A DNA stretch of 64,000 bases from assembly GCF_014174155.1 (NCBI RefSeq), contig NZ_JABEQM010000003.1, positions 62,001 to 126,000 on the forward strand, read 5' to 3'. The notes beneath the pieces were generated by a model. That model had not been told where the DNA came from and did not search any database. It worked only from the letters and a program-made list of their open reading frames with translations. The position numbers and the translations under genes were made by a program. This document shows, piece after piece, positions 8,181 to 18,881 of this stretch (positions are counted from its first letter, which is position 1; every line of letters begins with the position of its first letter). This DNA comes from Gluconacetobacter tumulisoli (lineage in GTDB: Bacteria; Pseudomonadota; Alphaproteobacteria; Acetobacterales; Acetobacteraceae).

Positions 8181-11041
8181 ACAGGTTGCCGGATGATCCG
8201 GCTGGCCATGTGCCGGATGATGCGCAGGAATGGATCCGGCGTTTTCCCGTCCTGGAACAGGCGCTGTCCCATCCTCTGGACCGGCGCAGGACGTTGAAAT
8301 TGCTGGCGCTGGCGTTGGCCGGCGGCGGGCTGGCCGGATGCGATCCCGGAACGCCGGATCGCGGTTTCGTATCGGCGGTCCGGGCGGCACCGGGGGTGAT
8401 TCCCGGTGTGCCCAACATCTATGCCAGTGCTCATGTCCGGGACGGATATGCCCACGGCATTCTCGTCACCCACCAGATGGGGCGGCCCATCAAGGTGGAG
8501 GGCAATCCCGCGCATCCGGCCAGCCTGGGGGCCACCGATATCTTCGCCCAGGCCGCCATCCAGGATTTCTATGATCCCGACCGGGCCAGCGGGCCGCTGC
8601 AGGACGGCATGCCCGCCTCGTGGCAGGAGGTGACGACCGCCTTGCAGGCCCTGCGCGCGCAAGGGGCGGCGTCGGGGACGCCGGGCCTGCGCATCCTGAC
8701 CGGAACGGTGGGCTCGCCGACCCTGGGGGCGGCGATCGATGCGGTGCTGGCGGCACATCCCGGCGCCGTGTGGCATCAATGGGACGCCATCGGACGGGAT
8801 GCGGTGCGGCAGGGCGCGGCCCTGGCCTATGGCCTTCCCGCGATGGTGATCCCGGACCTGCGGCAAGTGGACGTCATGCTGGCCGTGGACAGCGACATGC
8901 TGGACAGCGCGCCCGGCCATCTGCGGCATGCCCGGGCCTTCGCCGCGCGCCGCAATCCCGTGCGCGGGCCGATGAACCGCCTGTATGCGGTGGAACCGAC
9001 GCCCAGCCTGACCGGGATTGCCGCGGATCATCGTTTCATCGCCACTCCGGCCGGGTGTGACGAGATCATCGGGCGACTGGGCGCGCGCATCCTGCGTAAC
9101 GAGGCGCCGTCCGGCGGTCCGCCATGGCTGGAGGCGGTCGTGGCCGACCTGCGTGCGCATCCCGGCCGGGCGCTGATCCATCTCGGCCCCGATCATGGGC
9201 CGGAGAGCCATGCCGCCATCCATGCGATGAACGAGGCGCTGGGCGGCCGAGGACAGGCATTCGGCGTCTTCGAACCGCCCGAATATGGCCCTGCGTCAAC
9301 GCAATCGTCCCTGTCGGACCTGATGGACGACATGGAAAACGGGCGGGTTCGGGCGCTTCTGATCCTGGACGTCAATCCGGTCTATCAGGTACCGCGTTTT
9401 GCCGAGGCGCTGCGCCGCGTGCCGCTCAGCGTCGCCCTGGCGGACCGGCCGCACGAAACGGCAATGGCCGCCCGGTGGCATATCCCGCTGGCCCATGGGT
9501 TCGAGGAATGGGGCGATGCCCGCGCCGATGACGGCACGGCGACGATCCTGCAGCCCCAGGCCATGCCGCTCTATGGCGGGGTGAGCGCCGTGACCCTGCT
9601 GCGGGCCTGTGCCGGAGAGGCCGTCCGGTCCGCGCGCGACCAGGTGCGCGCGACGTGGCGGGACCGGCTGGGACCAGAACGCGACTGGCGCGCCGCCCTG
9701 GCGGCCGGCGTCGTGCCGGCCACCGCCGCTGCGCGCATCGATGCGGCGATCGTGCCGCCTGGCGGACCGTTCGTTCCGGTTCGCCACACGTCCGGCGGAT
9801 CGGCCGACCTGACCCTGCTGCTGCGTCCCGATCCGCACCTGTGGGATGGACGCGAGGCGAACAACCCCTGGTTGCAGGAACTTCCACGGCCGTTGAGCAA
9901 GACGGTATGGGGCAATCCGCTGCTGATACCGCCGGACCTGGCGCAGGCCCGGGGCCTGCGGAACGGGGATACTGTAGCCCTGATGGTCGGGGCGCGCCGC
10001 GTCGAACTGCCTGTCTGGGTGCAGCCCGGGCAGGCGCCGGGCTGTATCGTGGGGTTCCTGGGATCCGGCCGGCGGCATGCCGGCGAGACCGGAAACGCGG
10101 TCGGCACGGATCTGTACCCGTTACGTGACGAGTCCGCCCTGGTGCGCATGGTGGCCACCGGCCGCGCCGGGGTCGTCGCCTGCACCGAACACCATGCCAC
10201 CGTGATCGCCGATGCGCCGTCCGACATCGTGCGCCATGGCACGCTGGCGCAGTTCCGGCGCGATCCGGCCTTTCTTGGAAACGCGCGACAGGACGAACCC
10301 GTACCGGCCGCCGCCTTGTACCGGCGTAAGCCGGACGCCCCGGTGGCCTGGGGGATGAGCATCGACCTGAATGCCTGCATCGGCTGCAACGCGTGCATGA
10401 CCGCCTGCCAGGCGGAGAACAACGTGCCGGTGGTGGGGCGTTCCGAGGTGCTGCGCCAGCGCGAGATGCATTGGCTGCGGATCGACAGGACCTATGAAGG
10501 AACGCAGGACGCCCCGGACACGTTCTTCCAGCCGATGCTCTGCATGCATTGCGAACAGGCGCCTTGCGAAACGGTCTGTCCGGTCGGTGCCACGATGCAT
10601 GATTCGGAGGGCCTGAACGTGATGGTCTACAACCGATGCGTCGGCACGAAATTCTGTTCCAACAATTGTCCTTACAAGGTCAGGCGATTCAATTACTTCG
10701 CCTTCGCCGAACAGGAACGCCGGCCGCCGATCAGCCGCAATCCGGACGTTTCGGTCCGCGCGCGCGGCGTGATGGAGAAATGCACCTTCTGCGTCCAGCG
10801 GATCGCGCAGGCGCGCATCGCGGCCGACCGGGACGGCGTGCCGGAACAGGTGGTGACGGCCTGCCAGGCCGCCTGTCCCACGCAGGCCATCACATTCGGC
10901 GACATCAACGACCCCGATGCCGCCGTCAGCCATCGCAAGGTGAGTCCGCTGACCTATGTCGCGCTGCCCGAACAGGGCACGCATCCGCGCGTGACGTATG
11001 AGGGCCGCATCCGCAACCGCAATCCGGCGATCGCGCTGTGA
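8168..11041 (+). CDS. actB: Alternative complex III molybdopterin-like/iron-sulfur subunit
   Basis: About 957 residues. The first 50 residues carry a Tat-like signal ([21 protein letters not shown]) typical of this subunit (written here as [11 protein letters not shown] then AGGGLAGC). The middle is a molybdopterin-oxidoreductase fold that in known ActB proteins binds no cofactor. The C-terminal 250 residues hold the ferredoxin-like part: [39 protein letters not shown] and CQAACP. This fits the three 4Fe-4S and one 3Fe-4S clusters known for ActB. It oxidises quinol together with the ActC/ActF membrane subunits. GTG 8159 is an alternative start. It overlaps actA upstream and actC downstream (GTGA). 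Confidence 0.94.
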   Translation: MPPLDRLPDDPAGHVPDDAQEWIRRFPVLEQALSHPLDRRRTLKLLALALAGGGLAGCDPGTPDRGFVSAVRAAPGVIPGVPNIYASAHVRDGYAHGILVTHQMGRPIKVEGNPAHPASLGATDIFAQAAIQDFYDPDRASGPLQDGMPASWQEVTTALQALRAQGAASGTPGLRILTGTVGSPTLGAAIDAVLAAHPGAVWHQWDAIGRDAVRQGAALAYGLPAMVIPDLRQVDVMLAVDSDMLDSAPGHLRHARAFAARRNPVRGPMNRLYAVEPTPSLTGIAADHRFIATPAGCDEIIGRLGARILRNEAPSGGPPWLEAVVADLRAHPGRALIHLGPDHGPESHAAIHAMNEALGGRGQAFGVFEPPEYGPASTQSSLSDLMDDMENGRVRALLILDVNPVYQVPRFAEALRRVPLSVALADRPHETAMAARWHIPLAHGFEEWGDARADDGTATILQPQAMPLYGGVSAVTLLRACAGEAVRSARDQVRATWRDRLGPERDWRAALAAGVVPATAAARIDAAIVPPGGPFVPVRHTSGGSADLTLLLRPDPHLWDGREANNPWLQELPRPLSKTVWGNPLLIPPDLAQARGLRNGDTVALMVGARRVELPVWVQPGQAPGCIVGFLGSGRRHAGETGNAVGTDLYPLRDESALVRMVATGRAGVVACTEHHATVIADAPSDIVRHGTLAQFRRDPAFLGNARQDEPVPAAALYRRKPDAPVAWGMSIDLNACIGCNACMTACQAENNVPVVGRSEVLRQREMHWLRIDRTYEGTQDAPDTFFQPMLCMHCEQAPCETVCPVGATMHDSEGLNVMVYNRCVGTKFCSNNCPYKVRRFNYFAFAEQERRPPISRNPDVSVRARGVMEKCTFCVQRIAQARIAADRDGVPEQVVTACQAACPTQAITFGDINDPDAAVSHRKVSPLTYVALPEQGTHPRVTYEGRIRNRNPAIAL

Positions 11042-12384
11042 CCAGCCTGCCCGTCATCGCACCGGATGAAACCGCCCAGTCGCTGACCGAGCGGATCTGT
11101 GCGGTGGCGCTGCGCGAGGGCGCGCCCGCGTGGACGCCGGTGTGGTGGTGGCTGGCCTTCGGGCTGTCGCTGGGGCTGCTGGGTCTGGGCGTGGTCGCGG
11201 TGATGTGGCTGTTCTATGCCGGCCTGGGGATCTGGGGCATCGACTGGCCGGTGGCCTGGGGGCTGGATATCCTCAATTACGTCTGGTGGATCGCCATTGC
11301 CTCGGGCGGCACGTTCATCTCCGCGCTCTTCTTCCTGCTGGGGGTGGAATGGCGCACGGCGCTGAACCGCCTGGCGGAAAGCCTGACGCTGTGTGCGGCC
11401 CTGTGTGCCGCGATCTTTCCGATCCTGCATCTGGGGCGGCCGTGGTTCTTCTACTGGCTGTTCCCCTACCCGAACACCATGGGGCTGTGGGCGCAGTTCC
11501 GCAGCCCGCTGGTGTGGGATTTCTTCGCGATCCTGACCTACGTCCTGGCGTCGATCCTGTTCTGGTATTTCGGGCTGCTACCGGATCTCGCGACCTTGCG
11601 CGACCGGGCGCGGGGGCAGGGACGGCGCGTGTTCTACGGCGTGCTGGCGCTGGGTTTTCGCGGATCCGGCCGGCAGTGGCAGCATTACCGGTCGGTCTAT
11701 GCCGTGATGGCCGCGCTGATGGCGCCGCTGGTGGTTTCGGTGCACAGCATCGTGGGCATGGATTTCGCGGGCAGCGCCGCCACGGGCTGGCATTCCACGC
11801 AGTTTCCGCCATTCTTCGTGTTCGGCGCGGCCCTGTCGGGCTTTGCCGTCGTGCTGCTGGCCCTCCTGCCGCTGCGGTCGCTGCTGGGCCTGCATCCCTA
11901 TGTGACGGAACGGCATATCGACGTGCTGGGGCGTCTGCTTCTGACCAGCAGCCTGTGCGTGGGCTACGCCTATGTCATGGATGCGTTCGCCACGTTCTAC
12001 GGGCCGGACGCGGCGGACCGGACGATGTTCATGCTGCGTGCCTTCGGCCTGTATGCCCCGGTCTATTGGGGGACCATCGTCCTCAATATCGTGTTCCCGC
12101 AACTGCTGTGGTGGCAGTCGCTGCGGCTGACGCAGCCGCTGGTGTGGCTGATCGCCCTGGGCGTGCTGACCGGCATGTGGCTGGAACGGTTCCAGATCAT
12201 CGTCACCAGCCTGGCGCGCACGCAATTGCCCTCGGCCTGGGGACAATACACCCCCACGATATGGGAATGGAGCCTGTTGTTCGGGACGATCGGCCTGTTC
12301 CTGACCGCCTTCCTGCTGATCGTGCGGCTGATGCCGGTGATCGCGATGGCCGAAATGCGGGCGATGTTGCGGGGGATGCGATGA
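11038..12384 (+). CDS. actC: Alternative complex III NrfD-like membrane subunit
   Basis: 448 residues with about ten membrane segments, the NrfD/PsrC type. It starts at a GTG that shares bases with the actB stop. Conserved features include WWIAIASGGTFISALF near residue 85 and HLGRPWFFYWLFPYPN near 130. In characterised ACIII this subunit, like ActF, forms a quinol site and possibly a proton path. The order actB-actC-actD with 4-bp overlaps is that of other act operons. Confidence 0.93.
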   Translation: MTSLPVIAPDETAQSLTERICAVALREGAPAWTPVWWWLAFGLSLGLLGLGVVAVMWLFYAGLGIWGIDWPVAWGLDILNYVWWIAIASGGTFISALFFLLGVEWRTALNRLAESLTLCAALCAAIFPILHLGRPWFFYWLFPYPNTMGLWAQFRSPLVWDFFAILTYVLASILFWYFGLLPDLATLRDRARGQGRRVFYGVLALGFRGSGRQWQHYRSVYAVMAALMAPLVVSVHSIVGMDFAGSAATGWHSTQFPPFFVFGAALSGFAVVLLALLPLRSLLGLHPYVTERHIDVLGRLLLTSSLCVGYAYVMDAFATFYGPDAADRTMFMLRAFGLYAPVYWGTIVLNIVFPQLLWWQSLRLTQPLVWLIALGVLTGMWLERFQIIVTSLARTQLPSAWGQYTPTIWEWSLLFGTIGLFLTAFLLIVRLMPVIAMAEMRAMLRGMR

Positions 12385-12869
12385 TCGTCGTCACCTTCGC
12401 CACCGAAGCGGGGATGATGGAGGCCGCCTCCGACGTCCGGCGCAGCGATCCCGGCGCGGTCGAGACCTACATGGCGATGGAGCCGCAGGACGCCGCCGGC
12501 GGTTCCATCCTGCCGGCGGCGATGCTGTGCGGCGGGATCGCCGGCGGGCTGGGCGGCTTCCTGATGCAGGCCTATGCCACGACAATCAGCTATCCGCAGA
12601 ATGTCGGCGGGCGGCCGGACCTGTCCTGGCCGTCCTATATTCCCACGACCTTCGAACTGGCGGTGCTGGGCGCGGTGGTGACAGGGATCGCCGGATATCT
12701 GGTCCTGGCCCGGATGCCGCGCCTGTACGATCCGGTCGACGAGTCGGCCGGCATGCGCGCGGCGATGCAGGGCGGCTACGTCCTCGTCGTGCGACCGGCC
12801 GACGGTGCGCGGGCGCGTGACGTGCTGTCCCGCCACGCCCCGATCGGGATCGAGGAGGTGGCGGAATGA
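12381..12869 (+). CDS. actD: Alternative complex III subunit ActD (DUF3341)
   Basis: 162 residues. ActD is a small membrane protein with two membrane helices, here around residues 50-70 and 90-115. The segment YPQNVGGRPDLSWPSYIPTTFE (positions about 72-93; key PQNVGG and SWPSYIP) is the DUF3341 signature. It overlaps actC (ATGA) and actE (ATGA). Its role in the complex is structural as far as known. Confidence 0.92.
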   Translation: MIVVTFATEAGMMEAASDVRRSDPGAVETYMAMEPQDAAGGSILPAAMLCGGIAGGLGGFLMQAYATTISYPQNVGGRPDLSWPSYIPTTFELAVLGAVVTGIAGYLVLARMPRLYDPVDESAGMRAAMQGGYVLVVRPADGARARDVLSRHAPIGIEEVAE

Positions 12870-13381
12870 TGCGGCCGGCACCTGCGATCGTCTGGATCGG
12901 GACCGTACTGCTGCTGGTGCCGGCCGCGGGCTGTGACGACATGACCCGGCAGAACAAGCAGAATCCCTATGCCAGCCGCGAGACCGCGCCGGCCGACATC
13001 CCGTCCGGCGTCGTGCAGTATGGGCAGCCCGGAGACACGTCCCGTCCGATTCCCCCGGTGACGATCGCGCTGCTGGAACGCGGTCACACCGAATATCACG
13101 TCTTCTGCGCCCCCTGCCATGCCGAGACGGGCAACGGGCGCGGCATGATCGTGCAGCGTGGCTTCCCCGCGCCGCCGCCACTTGCGACGGCCGACCTGAT
13201 GTCCGCCCCCCCGCAACGCCTGTACGATGTCGTCACGGGCGGATGGGGCGTTATGTACGGCTTTGCCCAGAGGATCGCGCCGGACGATCGCTGGGCCGTG
13301 GTCGCCTATGTGCGCGCATTGCAGCGCAGCCAGCACATGATGCTTGCGGACCTGACCCCCGAACAGCGGGCCGCGCCATGA
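12866..13381 (+). CDS. actE: Alternative complex III monohaem cytochrome c lipoprotein
   Basis: 171 residues. An N-terminal hydrophobic stretch ends in LVPAAGC, a good lipobox, so the protein is probably lipid-anchored on the periplasmic side. One haem motif, CAPCH, is near residue 88. QNPYASRE resembles the conserved region before the haem in ActE. It is expected to pass electrons between ActA and the caa3 oxidase. AGGAGGTGGCGGA just before the ATG is a strong ribosome site inside the end of actD. Confidence 0.92.
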   Translation: MMRPAPAIVWIGTVLLLVPAAGCDDMTRQNKQNPYASRETAPADIPSGVVQYGQPGDTSRPIPPVTIALLERGHTEYHVFCAPCHAETGNGRGMIVQRGFPAPPPLATADLMSAPPQRLYDVVTGGWGVMYGFAQRIAPDDRWAVVAYVRALQRSQHMMLADLTPEQRAAP

Positions 13382-14436
13382 CCCGTACCGAAGGAATGGC
13401 ATGGGGCGTCGCCGTGCTGGCCGGGCTGGGCGTGCTGGGCGGCCTGGTGTGGAGGCCCCATGCGGTTTACGGCCCATGGCTGGCCGCATGCGCCGCCTGG
13501 CTGGGCTGGCCGCTGGGCAGCATGGCGCTGATCCTGGTGCATGCGCTGACGGGGGGGCGATGGGGCGAAATCCTTCGCCCTGCCCTGCGCGCGGGCGTGG
13601 CTACGCTGCCGCTGGGGGTGCCGGCACTGGCGATCCTGCTGGCCGGGGCAGGGGACCTCTATCCCTGGCTGCACGCGGGGGATGTGGCGTGGAATGCCAA
13701 CCGGTTCTATCTGAACGCCCCGTTCGCGCTAGCGCGGATCGCGGTCTATGCGGTGGTCTGGGGCGGCCTGGGGGCGTTGTGCCTCCGGGGGCGGGGGTTG
13801 GCGCGGATCGCGCCGGCGGGGCTGATCCTGCTGGCCCTGACCTTCAGTTTCGCGGCCATCGACCTGACGGAATCGCTGGACCCGCGCTTCAGCTCCAGTG
13901 CCTATGGGCTGATCGCATCCGCGGGGGCCGGGCTGCTGGCGCTGGCGCTGGGCCTGCTGCTGGCCCTGCTGGAGGGTGGCCCGCGGCCCGACCGGGAGGC
14001 GATGCGCGACCTGGCCCGGCTGCTGCTGGGGCTGACGGTGGTGTGGGCCTATCTGGATTTCATGCAGTTCCTGATCGTCTGGCAGTCCAACCTGCCAATC
14101 GAGGCCGCCTGGTACGGCCGTCGCCTGCATGGCGGGTGGGGGGCGGTCGCCGCCGGGATCGTACTGCTGCATTTTCTGCTGCCCTTCGTTCTGCTGATGC
14201 TGGCCCCGTTGCAGACGAAACGCCCGGTCATCCTGGGTGCGGCGGGCGTGCTGGTGGTCATGGAAATCATGCGCAATCTCTGGCTGGTCCTGCCGGGGCG
14301 GGCATCGGTGTCGGTGATGCTGACAGGGGCGTCGCTTCTGGTCTTCGCGGCGGCCGGGGTGGCGTTGGGCATCCGCTCGATGGTTCGCGCGGGCATGGCC
14401 CCGGGGGATATGACGCCGGGGGGCGCCCATGCCTGA
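13378..14436 (+). CDS. actF: Alternative complex III membrane subunit ActF
   Basis: 352 residues with about ten membrane segments. ATG 13378 overlaps the actE stop. The frame is open further upstream inside actE, but that part lacks membrane character. The DPRFSSSAYGLIASAG stretch and DFMQFLIVWQSNLPIEAAWY (here near residues 225-245, key DFMQFLIVW and NLP) match the ActF/NrfD-related half, with likely quinol contact. Sixth and last act gene; the next small gene overlaps it by 8 bp. Confidence 0.9.
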   Translation: MTRTEGMAWGVAVLAGLGVLGGLVWRPHAVYGPWLAACAAWLGWPLGSMALILVHALTGGRWGEILRPALRAGVATLPLGVPALAILLAGAGDLYPWLHAGDVAWNANRFYLNAPFALARIAVYAVVWGGLGALCLRGRGLARIAPAGLILLALTFSFAAIDLTESLDPRFSSSAYGLIASAGAGLLALALGLLLALLEGGPRPDREAMRDLARLLLGLTVVWAYLDFMQFLIVWQSNLPIEAAWYGRRLHGGWGAVAAGIVLLHFLLPFVLLMLAPLQTKRPVILGAAGVLVVMEIMRNLWLVLPGRASVSVMLTGASLLVFAAAGVALGIRSMVRAGMAPGDMTPGGAHA

Positions 14437-14794
14437 TTATCCCCGCCCCCGTCACGAACCCCGGGATGTCAGCCTGCGTCCGCTCGCCGTGGGTGGCCTG
14501 GCGGTAGGCCTGGCGGTGGTGGTGCTGGCGGTGCTGGCCGACTTCATGTTCCCGCAGCGATCGCTGGACAGCGAATTGCGCGGTCCGTTGCCCCGCATGG
14601 CCGAACCCCGATTGCAAAGCGATCCGCCCGCCGACATGGCGGCCTTCCGGGCGGCGGACTTGGCGCGGTTGAACAGTTTCGGCTGGGTGGATCGCGCGGG
14701 CGGCATCGCGCATGTGCCGATCGACCAGGCGATCCGCCAGGTGGCACGAGACGGCATTGCGGGCTGGCCCGCGGCCGGGACGGCCGGGCGATGA
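14429..14794 (+). CDS. Small single-pass membrane protein between act and cox genes
   Basis: 121 residues; no family recognised. One membrane segment lies near residues 18-40 (LAVGGLAVGLAVVVLAVLADF, key run of Gly/Val/Leu), followed by a soluble tail with RLNSFGWVDRAGGIAHVPID. This pattern of a tail ending in a V(P)I(D) strand plus helix recalls small proteins often found between act and SCO/cox genes. It overlaps actF by 8 bp and sco by 4 bp, so it is co-translated with both. A role in assembly or in joining complex III to the oxidase is a guess from position only. Confidence 0.8.
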   Translation: MPDYPRPRHEPRDVSLRPLAVGGLAVGLAVVVLAVLADFMFPQRSLDSELRGPLPRMAEPRLQSDPPADMAAFRAADLARLNSFGWVDRAGGIAHVPIDQAIRQVARDGIAGWPAAGTAGR

Positions 14795-15591
14795 GGCGCG
14801 GGACGAGGATCGGGTGCCGTGCCGTCGCGGCGCTCGCGGTTTCGGCGGTATTGGCGTCGCCGGCCACAGGTCCGGCGCGGGCCGGTCCGATGCAGGACCT
14901 GGCCTTCACCCAGCACCCCGGGGCGCCCCTGCCGCTGGATGCGCGCTTCACGGATACGGCGGGGCGGACCCTGCCGCTGGGCGCGTTCATCGACGGCCAT
15001 CCGGCCATCCTGACGATCGGGTATTACGACTGTCCCAATTTGTGCGGGCTGGAACGCGAGGATCTGCTGCATGCCTTGTCGGCGGGCGGGCTGAAGACGC
15101 CCGCCGACTACGCGCTGATCGTCGTCAGCATCGATCCGGCCGAAACCGTCGCACTGGCCCGGCAGGCCCGGCAGGACGATCTGGCCCGTCATGCGACGGC
15201 GGGCGCCGAACGGGGGTGGCACTTCCTGGTCGGCGAGGCGGGGGCGATCCGCCGGCTGGCCGACGCGGTGGGATTCCATGCGCGGTACGATCCGGCGCTG
15301 AAGCAGTATCTGCATCCGATGGGGCTGGTCTTCGCGACGCCGGGCGGCGTGGTCTCGGGCTATGTGCTGGGGGTCGGCTACCGTCCCGGCGACGTGCGGC
15401 AGGCCCTGGCGCATGCCGCGGTGGGGCAGAGCGTGGCGGCCTCGCCGGTGCTGCTGCTGTGCTTCCATTACGATGCCACGACCGGCCGATATACCCTTGC
15501 GGTCGAGAAGCTGCTGCGGCTGGGCGCGGTGATGACGGTGCTGGCGGTGGGCAGCCTGCTGGGCATGGCCCATTGGCGGAGGGGGCGATGA
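14791..15591 (+). CDS. SCO1/SenC family copper chaperone
   Basis: 266 residues with an N-terminal signal/anchor and a thioredoxin-like fold. The copper-binding CPNLC motif (near residue 83) and the distal His in QYLHPMGLVF (near 173) are both present, so copper binding should be intact. A hydrophobic segment near the C-terminus suggests a second anchor. SCO proteins load the CuA centre of cytochrome oxidase subunit II, and that subunit is encoded immediately downstream with a 4-bp overlap. Confidence 0.93.
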   Translation: MRRGTRIGCRAVAALAVSAVLASPATGPARAGPMQDLAFTQHPGAPLPLDARFTDTAGRTLPLGAFIDGHPAILTIGYYDCPNLCGLEREDLLHALSAGGLKTPADYALIVVSIDPAETVALARQARQDDLARHATAGAERGWHFLVGEAGAIRRLADAVGFHARYDPALKQYLHPMGLVFATPGGVVSGYVLGVGYRPGDVRQALAHAAVGQSVAASPVLLLCFHYDATTGRYTLAVEKLLRLGAVMTVLAVGSLLGMAHWRRGR

Positions 15592-16580
15592 CCTGGCTGC
15601 CCGAAGCCTCGGCCCACGCCATGCGGATCGATATCCTGCTGACGGGTCTGGTGATCATCAGCCTGGCGGTCCTGGGGCTGGTGTTCGGGCTGATGCTGCT
15701 GAACGTGCTGCGTTTCCGCGCGGGCCGCACCACGGTCGCCGACCATGTGGCGGCAAGGCACAAGAGCTGGGGGTTCGAGATCGCGTGGACGTCGGCGACG
15801 CTGGCGATCTTCTTCGGCCTGTTCCTGTGGGCCACGCAGCTTTACGTCGTCGGCTTCCGTCCCCCGGCCGGGGCGATCCAGATCTACGTCACCGGCAAGC
15901 AATGGATGTGGAAGGTTCAGTATCCGGGCGGGCAGCGCGAAATCAATGCATTGCACGTGCCGGTGGGCCGGCCGGTTCAATTGCTGCTGACGTCGGAAGA
16001 CGTGATCCATGATTTTTCGATCCCGGTCCTGCGCATCAAGCACGACGTGCTGCCCGGACGGTATCAGAGCCTGTGGTTCACCGCGGACCGGACCGGATCG
16101 TTCCGGTTCTACTGCACGCAGTTCTGCGGACTGGCGCATTCGCGCATGACCGGAATGCTGACGATCCTGAATGCCGCGGATTATGCCGGCTGGCTGAACA
16201 GCACGCCGGCCACCGGCAGCCTGGTCCAGACGGGCGAGGCGCTGTTCATCCGCAACGGCTGCAGCGGCTGCCATGCTTCCAGCCGCTATGCCCCCGACGC
16301 GACGGACACCAGCCGGGCGCCGTCGGTGGTCGGGCTGTACGGCAGCCGGGTGACGCTGGCCGACGGACATGCGGTGGTGGCGGACGCCGCGTTCCTGCAC
16401 GATGCCATCGTCGATCCACCCCGCCGGTCCGGTGCATCCTATGCCACCGAGATGCCGTCCTTTCGCGGCGTACTGGCCGAGGACGACCTGGCGGCACTGG
16501 TCGCCTATCTGCAGACCCTTTCGCCTTCCATCCCCCAGGACGCGGGATCGTCGTCCAACGCCGCAGGTGCAGGGAACTGA
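15588..16580 (+). CDS. coxB: caa3 cytochrome c oxidase subunit II with fused cytochrome c
   Basis: 330 residues. Two N-terminal membrane segments, then a cupredoxin domain with an aromatic QWMWKVQYP strand. The CuA ligands are all present: VIHDFS His, then [12 protein letters not shown] giving two Cys, one His and one Met. After residue 210 a class I cytochrome c domain follows with CSGCH and the distal TEMPSF Met. The fused haem makes it a caa3 rather than aa3 enzyme, able to take electrons from complex III directly. It overlaps sco (ATGA); coxA starts 5 bp downstream. Confidence 0.95.
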   Translation: MTWLPEASAHAMRIDILLTGLVIISLAVLGLVFGLMLLNVLRFRAGRTTVADHVAARHKSWGFEIAWTSATLAIFFGLFLWATQLYVVGFRPPAGAIQIYVTGKQWMWKVQYPGGQREINALHVPVGRPVQLLLTSEDVIHDFSIPVLRIKHDVLPGRYQSLWFTADRTGSFRFYCTQFCGLAHSRMTGMLTILNAADYAGWLNSTPATGSLVQTGEALFIRNGCSGCHASSRYAPDATDTSRAPSVVGLYGSRVTLADGHAVVADAAFLHDAIVDPPRRSGASYATEMPSFRGVLAEDDLAALVAYLQTLSPSIPQDAGSSSNAAGAGN

Positions 16581-16585
16581 ACGCG

Positions 16586-18241
16586 ATGTCGGGAACGCCA
16601 TCCCCCGCTGTGCAGCAACGGAGCTATCTCTGGCAGGACGGCACGCTGCGATCGTGGCTGCTGACGCGGGATCACAAGAGGATCGGCCTGCTGTACCTGG
16701 GGTCGATCACGGCGTTTTTTGTACTGGGCAGCATCGGGGCGGCACTGGTGCGGCTGCAATTGCTGGAACCCACCGGCGCCATCCTGTCCGATGCGACCTA
16801 CAACAGGATGTTCACCATGCATGGCGTGGTGATGGTCTGGCTGTTCCTGGTGCCCTCGATTCCCGTCACGCTGGGCAATTTCCTTGTTCCACTGATGCTT
16901 GGCGCCCGCGACCTGGCGTTTCCGCGCCTCAATCTTCTCAGCTGGTACCTGTTCGTGGCATCGGGCCTGCTGGTGGTCTACGGGCTGTTCCGGGGCGGGC
17001 TGGAAACAGGCTGGACCTTCTATACCCCGCTCTCGTCCGAATATACCCAGGGCCGGGTGCTGCCGGTGGTGCTGGGCGTGTTCCTCAACGGCTTTTCGTC
17101 GATCGCGACGGGCGTGAACTTCATCGTCAGCATCCATCAGCTGCGCGCGCCGGGGATGACCTGGTACCGGCTGCCGCTGATGCTGTGGGCGCTGTATGCC
17201 ACCAGCGTCATCTTCGTCCTGGCGACGCCGGTGCTGGCGATCACGCTGCTGCTGCTGGCCTTCGAACATCTGTTCCGGGTCGGCGTGTTCGACCCGACGC
17301 TGGGCGGCGATCCGCTGCTGTTCCAGCAGCTGTTCTGGTTCTACTCCCACCCCGCCGTCTACATCATGATCCTGCCCGGCATGGGGGTGGTTAGCGAGAT
17401 CGTCAGCACGTTCAGCCACAAGCCGGTGTTCGGCTACCGGTTCGTGGCGTGGTCGTCGGTGTCGATCGCGGCGATCGGCTTCATCGTCTGGGGGCACCAC
17501 ATGTTCGTGGCCGGGACGTCGCTCTATTCCGCCATCGTCTTTTCGATGTTCAGCTTCTTCGTCTCGGTCCCGTCCGCCATCAAGGTCTTCAACTGGCTGG
17601 GTACGATGCATGGCGGGTCCATCCGGCTGGACGCCCCGATGCTGTATGCGATGGGATTTATCGGGCTGTTCACCGTGGGGGGGCTGACCGGGCTGTTCCT
17701 GGCCTCGCTGGCCAGCGACGTGCACCTGACGCAGACCTATTTCGTGGTGGCCCATTTCCACTACATCATGGTCGGCGGCATGGTGTCGGCCTATTTCGGG
17801 GGGCTGCATTACTGGTGGCCCAAGATCACCGGCCGGATGTATCCCGAGATCTGGGGACGCGTGGCCGCCGCCCTGATCTTCTTCGGCTTCAACCTGACCT
17901 TCTTTCCCCAGTTCATCCTGGGGTACGAGGGCATGCCCCGCCGCTATGCCACCTATCCCGCGCAGTTCCAGGTCCTGAACGTCCTGTCTTCGGCCGGGGC
18001 CGGCATCCTGGCCGTCGCCTATCTGCTGCCGCTGATCTATTTCACCTGGTCGCTGTTTCGGGGCGCGCAGGCGCCCGACAATCCGTGGGGCGCGACCGGC
18101 CTGGAATGGCAGACCGCGTCACCGCCGCCGGTCGAGAATTTCGCCGAAACGCCGGTCGTGACCACCGACGCGTATGATTATGCTGCACGGGATGGCCGGG
18201 CTGATGCCGCCAGGGTGGACGAGGGGGCGCCGCATGCCTGA
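16586..18241 (+). CDS. coxA: caa3 cytochrome c oxidase subunit I
   Basis: 551 residues, 12 membrane helices. Haem a ligand region [10 protein letters not shown]; CuB/haem a3 region [25 protein letters not shown] and [10 protein letters not shown]. The helix VI motif is YSHPAVY instead of GHPEVY, the A2-type signature in which Tyr-Ser replaces the D-channel glutamate, as in the Thermus caa3 enzyme. It reduces oxygen and pumps protons. ATG 16586 follows AGGGAACTGA. The open frame upstream is inside coxB and is not coding. The end overlaps coxC by 8 bp. Confidence 0.96.
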   Translation: MSGTPSPAVQQRSYLWQDGTLRSWLLTRDHKRIGLLYLGSITAFFVLGSIGAALVRLQLLEPTGAILSDATYNRMFTMHGVVMVWLFLVPSIPVTLGNFLVPLMLGARDLAFPRLNLLSWYLFVASGLLVVYGLFRGGLETGWTFYTPLSSEYTQGRVLPVVLGVFLNGFSSIATGVNFIVSIHQLRAPGMTWYRLPLMLWALYATSVIFVLATPVLAITLLLLAFEHLFRVGVFDPTLGGDPLLFQQLFWFYSHPAVYIMILPGMGVVSEIVSTFSHKPVFGYRFVAWSSVSIAAIGFIVWGHHMFVAGTSLYSAIVFSMFSFFVSVPSAIKVFNWLGTMHGGSIRLDAPMLYAMGFIGLFTVGGLTGLFLASLASDVHLTQTYFVVAHFHYIMVGGMVSAYFGGLHYWWPKITGRMYPEIWGRVAAALIFFGFNLTFFPQFILGYEGMPRRYATYPAQFQVLNVLSSAGAGILAVAYLLPLIYFTWSLFRGAQAPDNPWGATGLEWQTASPPPVENFAETPVVTTDAYDYAARDGRADAARVDEGAPHA

Positions 18242-18881
18242 CAGCCCGGTACTCGACCACCATTCCCCCTATGAAACGCCGCTTCATCGCGATGAAAGCG
18301 CGATCGCCGGCATGTGGCTGTTCCTGGCCAGCGAGGCCCTGCTGTTCGGAGGGCTGTTCCTGGTCTGCCTGATCTATTCGCACACCCGTTCCGCCGGGTG
18401 GGCCGAGGGCGTGCGGCACACGAACCTCGTGATCGGGGGCGTCAACACCATGATCCTGATCACGAGCGGCGCGGTCTATACGATGGCCGTCGAAGCCGGG
18501 AAGCGCGGCGACAACCGCAGGGTGGTCCGTGCCGGTCTCGGCGCTGCGGCGCTGGGCGTGGCCTTCCTGGTGCTGAAAGGGGTGGAATGGGCGCTGGAAT
18601 TCAGGGAGCATCTGTTTCCCGGGCCGGATTTCGCCCTTCATGGCCCGGATGCCGGGGCGGCCGAACTGTTCTACAGCTTCTATTTCCTGGCGACCTTCCT
18701 GCATGGCATGCACATGGTGGTCGGAATCGGACTGATCCTGTGGATTTGCCGCAAGGCCCGGCACGGGATCTTCGGCCCCGCGTGGAACACGCCCGTGGAC
18801 ATCGTCGGATTGTACTGGAGCTTCGTCGACCTGGTCTGGATGCTGCTGTTTCCGCTGCTCTATCTACTGGGGCGGGCGTGA
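18234..18881 (+). CDS. coxC: Cytochrome c oxidase subunit III
   Basis: 215 residues with five to six membrane segments, a short subunit [22 protein letters not shown] is the usual helix near residue 25. [19 protein letters not shown] and [20 protein letters not shown] near the C-terminus are typical (key YFLATFLHG and YWSFVDLVW). It supports stability and proton uptake of subunit I. ATG 18234 lies inside the coxA end; the stop shares a base with the coxD start (TGATG). Confidence 0.94.
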   Translation: MPDSPVLDHHSPYETPLHRDESAIAGMWLFLASEALLFGGLFLVCLIYSHTRSAGWAEGVRHTNLVIGGVNTMILITSGAVYTMAVEAGKRGDNRRVVRAGLGAAALGVAFLVLKGVEWALEFREHLFPGPDFALHGPDAGAAELFYSFYFLATFLHGMHMVVGIGLILWICRKARHGIFGPAWNTPVDIVGLYWSFVDLVWMLLFPLLYLLGRA

